Positions 23,364 to 30,535 of a DNA stretch of 40,314 bases are shown here, in pieces. The notes beneath the pieces are model-generated. The model was not told where the DNA came from, did not search any database, and worked only from the letters and a program-made list of their open reading frames with translations. A program made the position numbers and the translations under genes. The number at the start of each line of letters is the position of its first letter. Positions within the stretch are counted from its first letter, which is position 1. Source of the DNA: a virus; IMG/VR virus record IMGVR_UViG_3300021378_002320, positions 1 through 40,314 of that record. One strand, 5' to 3'.

Positions 23364-23876
23364 ATGGCAAGTGTAAACTACGATAAGTGTTTAGAAACAA
23401 TTCTACACCACGAAGGAGGTTATGTAAACCATCCAAAAGACCCAGGCGGCGAAACTAACTTGGGTGTTACAAAAAGAGTTTACGAAGATTGGGGCGGAAC
23501 TAAAGATATGAAAGATCTTTTAGTTGAAGATGTTGCTCCCATTTATAAAAAGAACTACTGGGATCGTGTTAAAGGCGATGACTTACCAGCAGGTTTAGAT
23601 CTATGCGTATTTGACTTTGGTGTTAATGCAGGTACAGGTCGAAGTGCAAAATACTTACAAACATTAATTGGTACTACTGCTGATGGCGGTATTGGACCAA
23701 ATACATTAAAGTGTTTAGATGATTATGTAAGTAAGCATGGTGTTGAAGATACTATTAAAAACTTCCAAGAAGCAAGACAAGGTTACTATGAAAGCCTAAG
23801 TACATTTGATACTTTTGGTAGAGGATGGACTCGCAGAGTTACAGAAACTACAGAACTTGCTTTGACAATGGTATGA
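23364..23876 (+). CDS. Endolysin, glycoside hydrolase family 108 lysozyme-like
   Basis: 170 aa. The GH108 catalytic segment is ILHHEGGYVNHPKDPGGETNLGVT (residues 13-36) with the catalytic Glu17. KKNYWDRVKGDDLPAGLDLCVFDFGVNAG (about 62-90) and GIGPNTLKCLDD (peptidoglycan-binding-3-like) complete the usual two-part layout. It cleaves the glycan strands of peptidoglycan at the end of infection. There is no signal peptide, so it needs a holin to reach the wall. It starts the lysis cassette, with good Shine-Dalgarno (AAAAAGGAT). The stop overlaps the next ATG (ATGA). Confidence 0.88.
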   Translation: MASVNYDKCLETILHHEGGYVNHPKDPGGETNLGVTKRVYEDWGGTKDMKDLLVEDVAPIYKKNYWDRVKGDDLPAGLDLCVFDFGVNAGTGRSAKYLQTLIGTTADGGIGPNTLKCLDDYVSKHGVEDTIKNFQEARQGYYESLSTFDTFGRGWTRRVTETTELALTMV

Positions 23877-24016
23877 GTCAATACTGCCAAAACTGCGGTA
23901 GAAAGCACGAAGGTAGATTAATAGAAACATTTACTGACGGGGATAATAAACCACTTGAAATAGTAGTGTGTGATTATCCTCGTTACATTACAAAAGAAGA
24001 TAAGGATAATGTTTAG
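23873..24016 (+). CDS. Tiny zinc-knuckle protein in the lysis cassette (47 aa)
   Basis: Starts MSQYCQNCGRKHEGRLIETF at an ATG overlapping the endolysin stop (ATGA). Cys5-x-x-Cys8 and His12, with a later Cys33 (VVCDYPRY), could bind one zinc. It is translated by coupling from the endolysin and overlaps the i-spanin start by eight bases. No family known to me. Confidence 0.5.
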   Translation: MSQYCQNCGRKHEGRLIETFTDGDNKPLEIVVCDYPRYITKEDKDNV

Positions 24017-24494
24017 TTCAATTAAGATAGCAATAGTATTAATGATGTTAGCAGGCGCTGGCGGAGGATTTATATACGTAAAAAATCTACAGGCAGACTT
24101 AGCAACATCAGAAGCAAACAACTTAAAGTTAGAAGAAAGTGTTGCTGATCAAAAAGCAGTTATCGCACAACAGGCTAATGATTTTAAATCAATACTAGCG
24201 GCGAACAAAGCACTCGATGAACAAAATAAAATTTTATCAAAAGAATTTAAAGCACTTGACCAACGCTTTAATAAAATTAACGGTCAAGGCGAAGTACGTG
24301 ACATTGGCAAACTTGCTGAAGAACGTCCTAAATCAGTTGAACGTGTTATTAACGGTGCAACTATAAAAGCAATGAGATGTGTAGAAATTGCTATGGGATC
24401 GCCATTAACGGAGAAAGAGATAAATGCAACTAAGAAATCTGAGATCAATTCTGAGTGTCCTAGCATTGCTAATCCTAACTACGTTCCTTACTAG
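24009..24494 (+). CDS. i-spanin (Rz-like), inner-membrane lysis protein
   Basis: 161 aa. The N-terminal transmembrane anchor (IKIAIVLMMLAGAGGGFIYV, residues about 5-24) is followed by a long coiled-coil periplasmic helix (about 25-100: NLQADLATSEANNLKLEESVADQKAVIAQQ...), then a region ending CPSIANPNYVPY. This is the Rz architecture: it bridges the periplasm and joins the outer-membrane lipoprotein (Rz1) to disrupt the outer membrane. The o-spanin gene starts inside its 3' end in another frame (71-base overlap), the hallmark of Rz/Rz1 pairs. ATG preceded by AAGGAT. The C-terminal SIANPNYVPY is typical of marine myovirus members. Confidence 0.8.
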   Translation: MFSSIKIAIVLMMLAGAGGGFIYVKNLQADLATSEANNLKLEESVADQKAVIAQQANDFKSILAANKALDEQNKILSKEFKALDQRFNKINGQGEVRDIGKLAEERPKSVERVINGATIKAMRCVEIAMGSPLTEKEINATKKSEINSECPSIANPNYVPY

Positions 24495-24813
24495 TTGTAG
24501 TTCAGTAAGGCAGTTAGACGTATTTAAAACAGAGGTTGAAAGAACACCTTTGAATCTCCCTAATCCTGAAACTCCTCAACTTGAACCTTTAAAATGGATT
24601 ATTATTACAAGCGATAATGCAGAAGAAGTATTTGCTAAAATGAAAGAGCAAGGTAAAGATCCTGTGCTGTTTGGTTTAAGCGATGATGATTATGAATTAT
24701 TATCTAAAAACTTTGCACAGATCCGTGCATATATGATCCAACAAGGCATGACCTTAAAGCAGTATAGAGAATACTACGAGCCTACAGAGTCAGAAAAATC
24801 AGACAAGCAATAA
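24424..24813 (+). CDS. o-spanin (Rz1-like) outer-membrane lipoprotein
   Basis: 129 aa. A positively charged n-region, a hydrophobic stretch (ILSVLALLILTTFL) and lipobox Leu22-Thr-Ser-Cys25 predict cleavage before Cys25 and lipid attachment. The +2 residue is Ser, not Asp, so it should be sorted to the outer membrane. Pro-rich text just after (PLNLPNPETPQLEPL) is typical of Rz1 proteins. It overlaps the i-spanin gene by 71 bases in another frame and is preceded by GGAGAAAGAG (ribosome-binding site). At 129 aa it is longer than Rz1 (about 60 aa), with an extra helical C-terminal domain. Confidence 0.8.
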   Translation: MQLRNLRSILSVLALLILTTFLTSCSSVRQLDVFKTEVERTPLNLPNPETPQLEPLKWIIITSDNAEEVFAKMKEQGKDPVLFGLSDDDYELLSKNFAQIRAYMIQQGMTLKQYREYYEPTESEKSDKQ

Positions 24814-24920
24814 TAATAAGTCTAATAGTTATACCCGGGTGTATTTCTTCACAAACCAATTCTTCTGAAGTTGCAACAGATTATTTAGGTCTGCACGAAT
24901 ATTATGATAGAAGAGAACTA
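24798..24920 (+). other. In-frame lipoprotein signal leader without a canonical start codon
   Basis: The frame of the wall peptidase at 24921 is open upstream to a stop at 24765-24767. It codes for a basic n-region (VRKIRQ), a hydrophobic core (AIIISLIVIP) and a lipobox-like PGC (Cys codon at 24840), then SSQTNSSEVATDYLGLHEYYDRREL, which belongs to the peptidase family's N-terminus. No ATG, GTG or TTG occurs between 24768 and 24920. Only ATC (24798) or ATA (24810, 24813, 24816) could begin it, or a -1 shift out of the o-spanin reading frame, whose stop is at 24811-24813. Confidence 0.5.
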
Positions 24921-25271
24921 ATGGATTTATTAGATGTAGATCCTTTACGTACAGAATGGTGTGCGGCATTTGTTAATAGCATATTAGAAAAAGATAGCGT
25001 ACCAAACTTGTATGCATTAGATTCTAAATATCCGTTAGCCGCAAGAAGTTTCTTAGATTGGGGTTTTAGCATTGACCCTGATGATATTCAAGCAGGAGAT
25101 ATAGTTGTTTTTCCTCGTGGTAATGAACCATGGCAAGGACATGTAGGCTTTTATGTAAGCACTACAGAAGCAGGAAGATGGGTTATACTAGGCGGAAATC
25201 AAGATAACACAGTAAGTTATAAAGTATATAATCCTAATAAAGTACTGGGTATAAGACGCTGGATAGAATAA
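24921..25271 (+). CDS. NlpC/P60-CHAP-like wall peptidase (TIGR02594 type)
   Basis: The canonical ORF gives 116 aa, but the coding signal clearly begins upstream (see the leader at 24798). Catalytic elements are TEWCAAFVN (nucleophile Cys14), GDIVVFPRG, GHVGFYVS (catalytic His) and GGNQDN, the layout of the CHAP/NlpC-like TIGR02594 family, which cuts peptide crosslinks or amide bonds in peptidoglycan. It is next to the spanins, so it is a second wall-degrading enzyme in the lysis cassette, and its probable lipoprotein leader would place it in the envelope. It ends with the basic text KVLGIRRWIE. The start codon remains uncertain. Confidence 0.72.
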   Translation: MDLLDVDPLRTEWCAAFVNSILEKDSVPNLYALDSKYPLAARSFLDWGFSIDPDDIQAGDIVVFPRGNEPWQGHVGFYVSTTEAGRWVILGGNQDNTVSYKVYNPNKVLGIRRWIE

Positions 25272-25274
25272 ATA
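25267..25274 (+). promoter_or_regulatory. Late promoter motif AATAAATA
   Basis: AATAAATACTCATATAAT. Predicted +1 is near 25280; AAAGGAG lies before ATG 25300. The bases after the octamer (CTCATATAA) recur after the motifs at 33082 (CTCACATAA) and 37285 (CTCGTATAA). Confidence 0.55.
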
Positions 25275-25299
25275 CTCATATAATACAAAGGAGCGAATT

Positions 25300-25581
25300 A
25301 TGTGGGAAATGATTGAAAGAATGGCAAGCGATCGCTTGTGGATATACACAGCATTAGTTGGATCGCTTTTCGGACTTGCTTTTTCTACGTATTTCAAAAG
25401 CACACGAATTGGTCTTTGGCTATATGCTAAATTTGATTTATGTGTAGATTTTTTAGTTGAGCGATATGGCTGGACTTGGTTACAACAACCTAAAGATGCT
25501 TGGCGTAAAAAGTATCCACATGTAACTAAAAAAATAGATGAGTTAGAATCTCGTCTTAAAAAATTAGAGGGTAAAAAATAA
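25300..25581 (+). CDS. Small membrane protein with coiled-coil tail (93 aa)
   Basis: One clear hydrophobic segment (WIYTALVGSLFGLAFSTYF, residues about 14-32), then an aromatic amphipathic region (IGLWLYAKFDLCVDFLVERYGWTWL) and a charged coiled coil (TKKIDELESRLKKLEGKK, 76-93). Strong Shine-Dalgarno (AAAGGAG), late promoter upstream. Placed between the wall peptidase and a two-helix membrane protein, it could be a holin, antiholin or other lysis accessory; sequence alone does not decide. Its stop overlaps the next start by one base (TAATG). Confidence 0.55.
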   Translation: MWEMIERMASDRLWIYTALVGSLFGLAFSTYFKSTRIGLWLYAKFDLCVDFLVERYGWTWLQQPKDAWRKKYPHVTKKIDELESRLKKLEGKK

Positions 25582-25877
25582 TGAGTGATCCAATTAAAAA
25601 GAGCGTACAAATTGATCTTGAAGTAGACACAACTACTACTGACAGTTCACAAAATCCTTACCAAGGACTTATCCATTTAGCAAAGGCAGTTGATGCTTGG
25701 AGAATTTTTCCAAGATTGTTCTTAACTGTTTATATTGTATTGTTATACAAGTGTGTTATTTGGTACATGAACTTACCTGCACCTACAATGGAACAATCAG
25801 GTTTAATTAGTATCGTAGTTGGTGCTGGCGCGGCTTGGTTTGGTCTTTATACAGGTACATCTAAAAGTAAAAAATAA
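25581..25877 (+). CDS. Two-helix small membrane protein, holin candidate (98 aa)
   Basis: A soluble Thr/Asp-rich N-terminus (1-40) is followed by two hydrophobic helices: FPRLFLTVYIVLLYKCVIWYM (about 43-63) and SGLISIVVGAGAAWFGLYTG (about 73-92), with a short basic tail (TSKSKK). Size, two helices, a charged C-terminus and location after endolysin and spanins match class II holins, which make the inner-membrane lesion that releases the endolysin. The family is otherwise unknown to me, so holin is an inference. AGGG ribosome-binding site; coupled to the upstream gene. Confidence 0.55.
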   Translation: MSDPIKKSVQIDLEVDTTTTDSSQNPYQGLIHLAKAVDAWRIFPRLFLTVYIVLLYKCVIWYMNLPAPTMEQSGLISIVVGAGAAWFGLYTGTSKSKK

Positions 25878-25880
25878 CAC

Positions 25881-25909
25881 TTGACAGATGTTTGATTCTG
25901 TCATATAAT
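25881..25909 (+). promoter_or_regulatory. Perfect sigma70 promoter TTGACA-17-TATAAT before dnaJ
   Basis: Consensus -35 (25881-25886), 17-base spacer and consensus -10 (25904-25909). The ATG is at 25917, after seven bases, so +1 falls on or one base before the start codon. No Shine-Dalgarno is present. This is the strongest host-type promoter in the window. Confidence 0.85.
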
Positions 25910-25916
25910 TAATACT

Positions 25917-26777
25917 ATGAACTACTATGACACTTTGGGCATCTCCCGTGGCGCTTCAGCCACAGATATTAAAAAAGCATACAAGAAACAAAGTATGCAA
26001 CACCATCCAGATCGGACAGGTGGCGATGATACCAAATTCAAAGACATTAACGAAGCATATCAAGTATTAAAAGATCCACAAAAGAAAGCCATGTATGATC
26101 AGTACGGAACTGCTGATCCACAACAAGCAGGACAACATAATATGGGAGATATTAATGATATATTCTCTCAAATGTTTGGCGGAGATATGAGTGGACAATT
26201 TGGAGACATGTTTGGACAACGTAGACAACAACGTCAACAAAAAAATAAAACTTTGAATATTAATTATGATCTAACACTTGAAGATGCATACAAAGGAAAA
26301 AGTGTAGTATTCGAAATACCATTACCAAGTGGACGTAAACAAACAATTGATACACGTATGCCAGCAGGCATTGAAAACGGACAGTCAATAAAATTACGTG
26401 GACTAGGTGATGATAGTATTCCAAATGTTCCACCAGGCGACTTAACAATTACGGCTCGTATTTCTAAAGATTCAAGATTTACACGTACAGGCTGTGATTT
26501 ACACAAAACAATAGTGTTAACTGTATATGAACTAATACTAGGCTGTAAGGTCGAAATAGAACACTTTAATCAAGGATTTTTATTAAACGTTCCTGCAGGA
26601 ACACAACCAGGTACTGTTTTTAGTATGAAAGAATTGGGCATGCCAATAGTGAATGCCCCTGGCCTTGGAACGTTATACATAAAAGTAAAGGGAACTGTTC
26701 CTAAGAATATAAATGATGCACATAAAGACCTAATTGAGCGAGCAAGGATCTTGACAAAAACTAAAAAGGAAGTATAG
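25917..26777 (+). CDS. dnaJ: DnaJ-like co-chaperone without zinc finger (type B / CbpA-like)
   Basis: 286 aa. The J domain (1-65) has HPD at 30-32 (QHHPDRTGG). A Gly/Phe/Met/Gln-rich linker (about 66-110: MFGGDMSGQFGDMFGQRRQQRQQ) follows, then two beta-sandwich substrate-binding domains (KTLNINYDLTLEDAYKGK to the end). The four CxxCxGxG zinc repeats of type A DnaJ are absent, so it is a type B protein. It stimulates host DnaK ATPase; no dnaK is present here. It has its own consensus promoter with +1 at the ATG and heads a DnaJ-deformylase-ClpA group, so early expression by host polymerase is likely. Confidence 0.9.
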   Translation: MNYYDTLGISRGASATDIKKAYKKQSMQHHPDRTGGDDTKFKDINEAYQVLKDPQKKAMYDQYGTADPQQAGQHNMGDINDIFSQMFGGDMSGQFGDMFGQRRQQRQQKNKTLNINYDLTLEDAYKGKSVVFEIPLPSGRKQTIDTRMPAGIENGQSIKLRGLGDDSIPNVPPGDLTITARISKDSRFTRTGCDLHKTIVLTVYELILGCKVEIEHFNQGFLLNVPAGTQPGTVFSMKELGMPIVNAPGLGTLYIKVKGTVPKNINDAHKDLIERARILTKTKKEV

Positions 26778-26778
26778 T
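26751..26778 (+). promoter_or_regulatory. Sigma70-type promoter TTGACA-16-TATAGT before def
   Basis: Consensus -35 (26751-26756), a 16-base spacer and -10 TATAGT (26773-26778). The ATG at 26786 follows seven bases later, again near +1. A second AT-rich hexamer TATAAT (26780-26785) directly abuts the ATG and is badly spaced. The promoter overlaps the end of dnaJ. Confidence 0.5.
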
Positions 26779-26785
26779 ATATAAT

Positions 26786-27301
26786 ATGTTAGAAATAATT
26801 AAATATCCAGCAGAAGTATTAAACAAACAAATGCCTGCATTTGACTTTGAAAATCCAATTATGGATCCAATTGAACTTAAAGAAAAAATGTTAGAAGCAC
26901 AATTTGCTAATAAGGGTGTAGGGTTAAGTGCATGTCAAGTTGGCATTGAAACTGCGGCATTTACTATGGGCAGTGAACAATACAAAGACAAAGCACAAAT
27001 CTTTATTAATCCTACTGTATTAGATTCTAGTACTGATGTAGTTTTAGATATTGAAGGTTGTTTAAGTTTTCCTGGAGTGTTTGTACAAGTTAAAAGACCA
27101 ACTTGGATTGTTGCAGAGTTTTGGGATCAAAACGGAGAAAAACAAGTAGGAAGAATAGAAGGATACGATGCTCGTTGCTATCTACACGAGTGTGATCATT
27201 TAAATGGCATTGTGTTTAAAGACCGTGTTTCAAATTTAAAATGGGATATGGCTAGTAAACGTGCTAGAAAAAATATTAAAAAAGGATTATTTAATGCTTG
27301 A
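26786..27301 (+). CDS. def: Peptide deformylase
   Basis: 171 aa. All three catalytic motifs are intact: GVGLSACQ (44-51, motif GxGLAAxQ), EGCLS (90-94, metal ligand Cys92) and HECDH (134-138, ligands His134 and His138, catalytic Glu135). It removes the formyl group from nascent N-termini. It is of full bacterial length; some phage deformylases lack the C-terminal helix, but this one has a basic tail (ASKRARKNIKKG). It has a sigma70-type promoter with +1 at the ATG. The 3' end overlaps clpA by eight bases. Function in infection is inferred, for example faster maturation of phage or host photosystem/envelope proteins in relatives. Confidence 0.93.
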   Translation: MLEIIKYPAEVLNKQMPAFDFENPIMDPIELKEKMLEAQFANKGVGLSACQVGIETAAFTMGSEQYKDKAQIFINPTVLDSSTDVVLDIEGCLSFPGVFVQVKRPTWIVAEFWDQNGEKQVGRIEGYDARCYLHECDHLNGIVFKDRVSNLKWDMASKRARKNIKKGLFNA

Positions 27302-29567
27302 ACCTAATGAACAGTTAGAAGGAATTTTTGAAGAAGCAATCAAACTTGCTCAAACAGGTGAACATGAATATGTAACCATTGAACACTTTGCTATGGCATT
27401 AGTTTGTGATGAAGAATTTTCAAAAACACTAATAGAGTTTGGTGCAGACACAACTGCTATTAAAAAAGAATTGTCAGCATTTATTGGAGATAAACTTCAG
27501 GATATTATTGTACCTAATTTTAAAGGACGTCCTAAAAAAACACAAGCAATGGAACGTATGCTTAATAGAGCATTTACGCAAACACTATTCAGTGGTAGAA
27601 CTACAATAGATCCAATTGATGTGTTTTTATCATTATTAAAAGAAAAGAAATCATTTTCTGCATTCTGTATGCGGAAGCATGGTATTGACTCTGAAAAGTT
27701 TAGTAATTTTATTGAAGCAGAGCAAATAGTAGGTGAAGCGGCAAGTGAACAGTACAGCATGTCACAATTAGAAAAAATTATTTCATCATTCTGTGAAAAC
27801 CTTTCTGCAAAAGCAAAACGTGGTAAGATTGATCCAGTTATTGGTCGTGCTAACGAAATTGAAGAAACTGTGCTTATTCTTGCACGTAGACAAAAAGCAA
27901 ATGTAATGTTGGTTGGTGATCCTGGCGTAGGTAAAACTGCTATTGCTGAAGGACTTGCTGTTGAAATAGCAAATGATAATGTACCAGAGTTTATTAAAGG
28001 TAGTACAGTTTATTCATTAGACATTGGTGCTCTAGTAGCAGGTAGCAAATATAGAGGTGACTTTGAAGAACGTTTAAAAATGGTTATCCATGCATTAGAG
28101 AAAAAAGAAAAAGCAATCTTGTTCATTGACGAAGCACATATGATGAGTGGTGCTGGTTCAGGCGGTAGTGGACAATCAAATGATATGGCTAATATGTTAA
28201 AGCCTGCATTAGGTAAAGGAACTATTAAAGTAGTTGCTTCAACTACATGGGAAGAATATCGTAAGCACTTTGAAAAGGATCGTGCATTAATGCGTAGATT
28301 CCAACGTGTAACAGTTGACGAACCTACAGCAGAAGTTACTATAGATATTTTACACGGACTTAAAAAGTATTATGAAGCACATCACGGTGTAACAATTACC
28401 GACAAAGCAATTAATGGTGCTGTAACATATTCAGAAAAGTATATGGCAGATAAGAAACTACCAGATAAAGCAATTGATATTATTGACCGTGCTGGTGCTA
28501 GGTTTAAAGTTAAAGATGAAGAAAACGGTATAGTAGATCATGATCAGGTTGTTTTTGAAGTAAGTAAAATGACAAACTTACCATTAGAGCAAATTGCATC
28601 AAAAGAAACCGAAACACTTAAAGATTTAGAAGGTGGAATGAAAACAAAAGTATATGGGCAAGATGAAGCCATTGACGGACTACTTGATAAAATCTTTATT
28701 GCACAAGCAGGGCTGAAATCACTTAATAAACCCGTTGGTTCATTCTTATTTGTTGGTCCTACTGGTTGTGGTAAAACAGAAACAGCAAAAGTACTTGCAA
28801 GTGAAATGGGCACTGAACTTGTACGTTTTGATATGAGTGAATTCCAAGAAAGACATTCAGTTGCTAAATTTATAGGTGCACCTCCAGGATATGTAGGATT
28901 TGAAGAAGACGCAGGTCAACTTATTACTAAACTACAAGAACATCCTAATTGTGTACTATTGTTAGACGAAATTGAAAAAGCACACAAAGATGTTTCAAAT
29001 GTGTTGTTAGGATTAATGGACAATGGATTTGTTACAGGTTCAAATGGTAAAAAAGCAGATGCTCGTAATGCTATTGTTATTATGACATCTAACTTAGGTG
29101 CTAGAGAGATGGAGAAAAATGGTATTGGATTTGGTGACATGGATCGTTCAGGAGAACAAGACAATGCAGTAACAGATTTCTTTGCACCAGAATTTAGAAA
29201 CAGACTTGATGGTATTATTAAGTTTGATAAACTAGAAAGATCAACTATGATGTTAATCGTAGATAAGTTTATTAAAGAAGTTAATGATATGTTAGCAGAC
29301 AAAGGTATACTTATTGAACTTACTGATACAGTCAAAGAGTTTTTAGTTAAAAAAGGATTCAACAAAAAAATGGGTGCGAGACCATTGCAACGTGTTATTG
29401 ATGATCAAATTAAAAAGCCAATGAGTAAAGAAGTACTGTTTGGTAAGTTGGTTAACGGTGGACATGTTACTGTTGATTTAGAGGGTGAAAATATTACGTT
29501 AGATATACAGGAATTTATGCCAACGTTAGGAAAGGATACCCAACTTGAAGACCTCGCACACGACTAA
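27294..29567 (+). CDS. clpA: ClpA-like AAA+ unfoldase with intact ClpP-docking IGF loop
   Basis: 757 aa; E. coli ClpA is 758. The N-domain (1-150: EGIFEEAIKLAQTGEHEYVTIEHFAMAL) is complete. The first AAA+ has Walker A GDPGVGKT (residues 208-215) and Walker B ILFIDEAH (about 275-282). The second has GPTGCGKT (488-495) and LLLDEIEK (about 554-561). The loop NGIGFGD gives an IGF tripeptide at 611-613, at the position of the E. coli ClpA IGL loop (617-619) that docks on ClpP. So it can in principle feed the host protease; no clpP is in the window. The start at 27294 is preferred over an upstream alternative because AAAAAGGATT precedes it. It overlaps def by eight bases, so the two are coupled. 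Confidence 0.93.
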   Translation: MLEPNEQLEGIFEEAIKLAQTGEHEYVTIEHFAMALVCDEEFSKTLIEFGADTTAIKKELSAFIGDKLQDIIVPNFKGRPKKTQAMERMLNRAFTQTLFSGRTTIDPIDVFLSLLKEKKSFSAFCMRKHGIDSEKFSNFIEAEQIVGEAASEQYSMSQLEKIISSFCENLSAKAKRGKIDPVIGRANEIEETVLILARRQKANVMLVGDPGVGKTAIAEGLAVEIANDNVPEFIKGSTVYSLDIGALVAGSKYRGDFEERLKMVIHALEKKEKAILFIDEAHMMSGAGSGGSGQSNDMANMLKPALGKGTIKVVASTTWEEYRKHFEKDRALMRRFQRVTVDEPTAEVTIDILHGLKKYYEAHHGVTITDKAINGAVTYSEKYMADKKLPDKAIDIIDRAGARFKVKDEENGIVDHDQVVFEVSKMTNLPLEQIASKETETLKDLEGGMKTKVYGQDEAIDGLLDKIFIAQAGLKSLNKPVGSFLFVGPTGCGKTETAKVLASEMGTELVRFDMSEFQERHSVAKFIGAPPGYVGFEEDAGQLITKLQEHPNCVLLLDEIEKAHKDVSNVLLGLMDNGFVTGSNGKKADARNAIVIMTSNLGAREMEKNGIGFGDMDRSGEQDNAVTDFFAPEFRNRLDGIIKFDKLERSTMMLIVDKFIKEVNDMLADKGILIELTDTVKEFLVKKGFNKKMGARPLQRVIDDQIKKPMSKEVLFGKLVNGGHVTVDLEGENITLDIQEFMPTLGKDTQLEDLAHD

Positions 29568-30267
29568 ACTTTTTTATAAAAAGTACAAGTACAAAGCAGT
29601 TGTAAAGACACCAAGAACTAGTTTTATTCGATATGCTAAACGTAGCGATATTGAATCACTGTTTAATGCAGAAAGAATGGAACAATGGAAAGGCATAGGT
29701 GATTTAAACTATGCATACAGTTCTTTATCATTAGGTATAAACGATAACAGGCACAACTCGCATAAAGAAATATGGGAAAATAGATTTACCTTGTATAAGT
29801 TATACAATTGGATTCAAAAACATTACGTTCATGAAGTACATAAGATTCGTAATGAAGGTGATAAACTTGGCTTCTTTACAAACGATAAAGTAGTATGGGA
29901 AAACTTTTGCGGTACATTTAAAGATCATTTACACGAAATGGTTTGGCCTAAAAACAAAAAGCAAGAAGATTACTTTACTAATAACCCAAACAATATAATA
30001 TGTCAACGTTTACCATACGACAAATACAGGTTTAAAATACATCTAAAAGGAAAACTAGTACGCCAAGCAGGGTTTGAAGAATGGGTAGAAAACTATGCAG
30101 GCGAATTAAAGGCATCAAAAAAATTGATTGAAAATTGCTACTATTCCGATGGAAGATTTTTGTACTCAACAGATTCACAGATGTTGCTGTTGTTACAAAT
30201 GTACTTAGGCGACTCAATTAGAAACACACAACAATATATAACAGAGGCAGAAATAAATGAACAATAA
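29545..30267 (+). CDS. Conserved marine phage protein, unknown function (240 aa)
   Basis: Starts with TTG at 29545, preceded by AGGAAAGGA (about 8 nt), and overlaps clpA by 23 bases. The opening THTTKLFYKKYKYKAVV-like block (SHTTKLFYKKYKYKAVVKTP, residues 4-23) looks conserved, which supports this start; no ATG lies near it. The middle is helical and aromatic (YSSLSLGINDNRHNSHKEIWENRFTLYKLYNWIQKHY), and RLPYDKYRFKIHLKGK is beta-like. It is basic overall. No catalytic motif recognised. It is translationally linked to clpA and the next ORF (11-base overlap). Confidence 0.5.
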   Translation: MKTSHTTKLFYKKYKYKAVVKTPRTSFIRYAKRSDIESLFNAERMEQWKGIGDLNYAYSSLSLGINDNRHNSHKEIWENRFTLYKLYNWIQKHYVHEVHKIRNEGDKLGFFTNDKVVWENFCGTFKDHLHEMVWPKNKKQEDYFTNNPNNIICQRLPYDKYRFKIHLKGKLVRQAGFEEWVENYAGELKASKKLIENCYYSDGRFLYSTDSQMLLLLQMYLGDSIRNTQQYITEAEINEQ

Positions 30268-30535
30268 AATAATCAAAGAACTAATCAAACGTAAAATAAT
30301 CAAAAAAGGTACAACAATTAATGCTACTGTAAGGGCAAACGGTATTGGAGGTCAAGTAGTTGAAGTACCTAAAGATATTGATGTTACTATTGTTGATGAG
30401 AACGGTGTAGTAGCATGGGAACTCGACTATGCTGGTAGAGACCACAAATACAACGTTAAATTAACGGATATTAATGATGTTGAAGGTATGGAAATTACTA
30501 GGTTAGCAAAAGCCTATAAGATTAAAATTACATAA
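30257..30535 (+). CDS. Small unknown protein (92 aa)
   Basis: A basic helical start (MNNKIIKELIKRKIIKKGTT) is followed by strand-like text (TINATVRANGIGGQVVEVPKDIDVTIVDENGVVAWELDYAGRD), suggesting a small beta-barrel or SH3-like fold. It overlaps the preceding gene by 11 bases with a GAGGC ribosome-binding site. No family recognised. A late promoter for the next gene overlaps its stop. Confidence 0.45.
   Translation: MNNKIIKELIKRKIIKKGTTINATVRANGIGGQVVEVPKDIDVTIVDENGVVAWELDYAGRDHKYNVKLTDINDVEGMEITRLAKAYKIKIT

Noticed and set aside
24784-24813. Programmed -1 frameshift joining o-spanin to the wall peptidase
   Set aside because: The A-run (GAAAAATC) does not let both tRNAs re-pair in the -1 frame, and a fusion would place a second lipobox mid-protein. 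Kept only as an alternative to a non-standard start.
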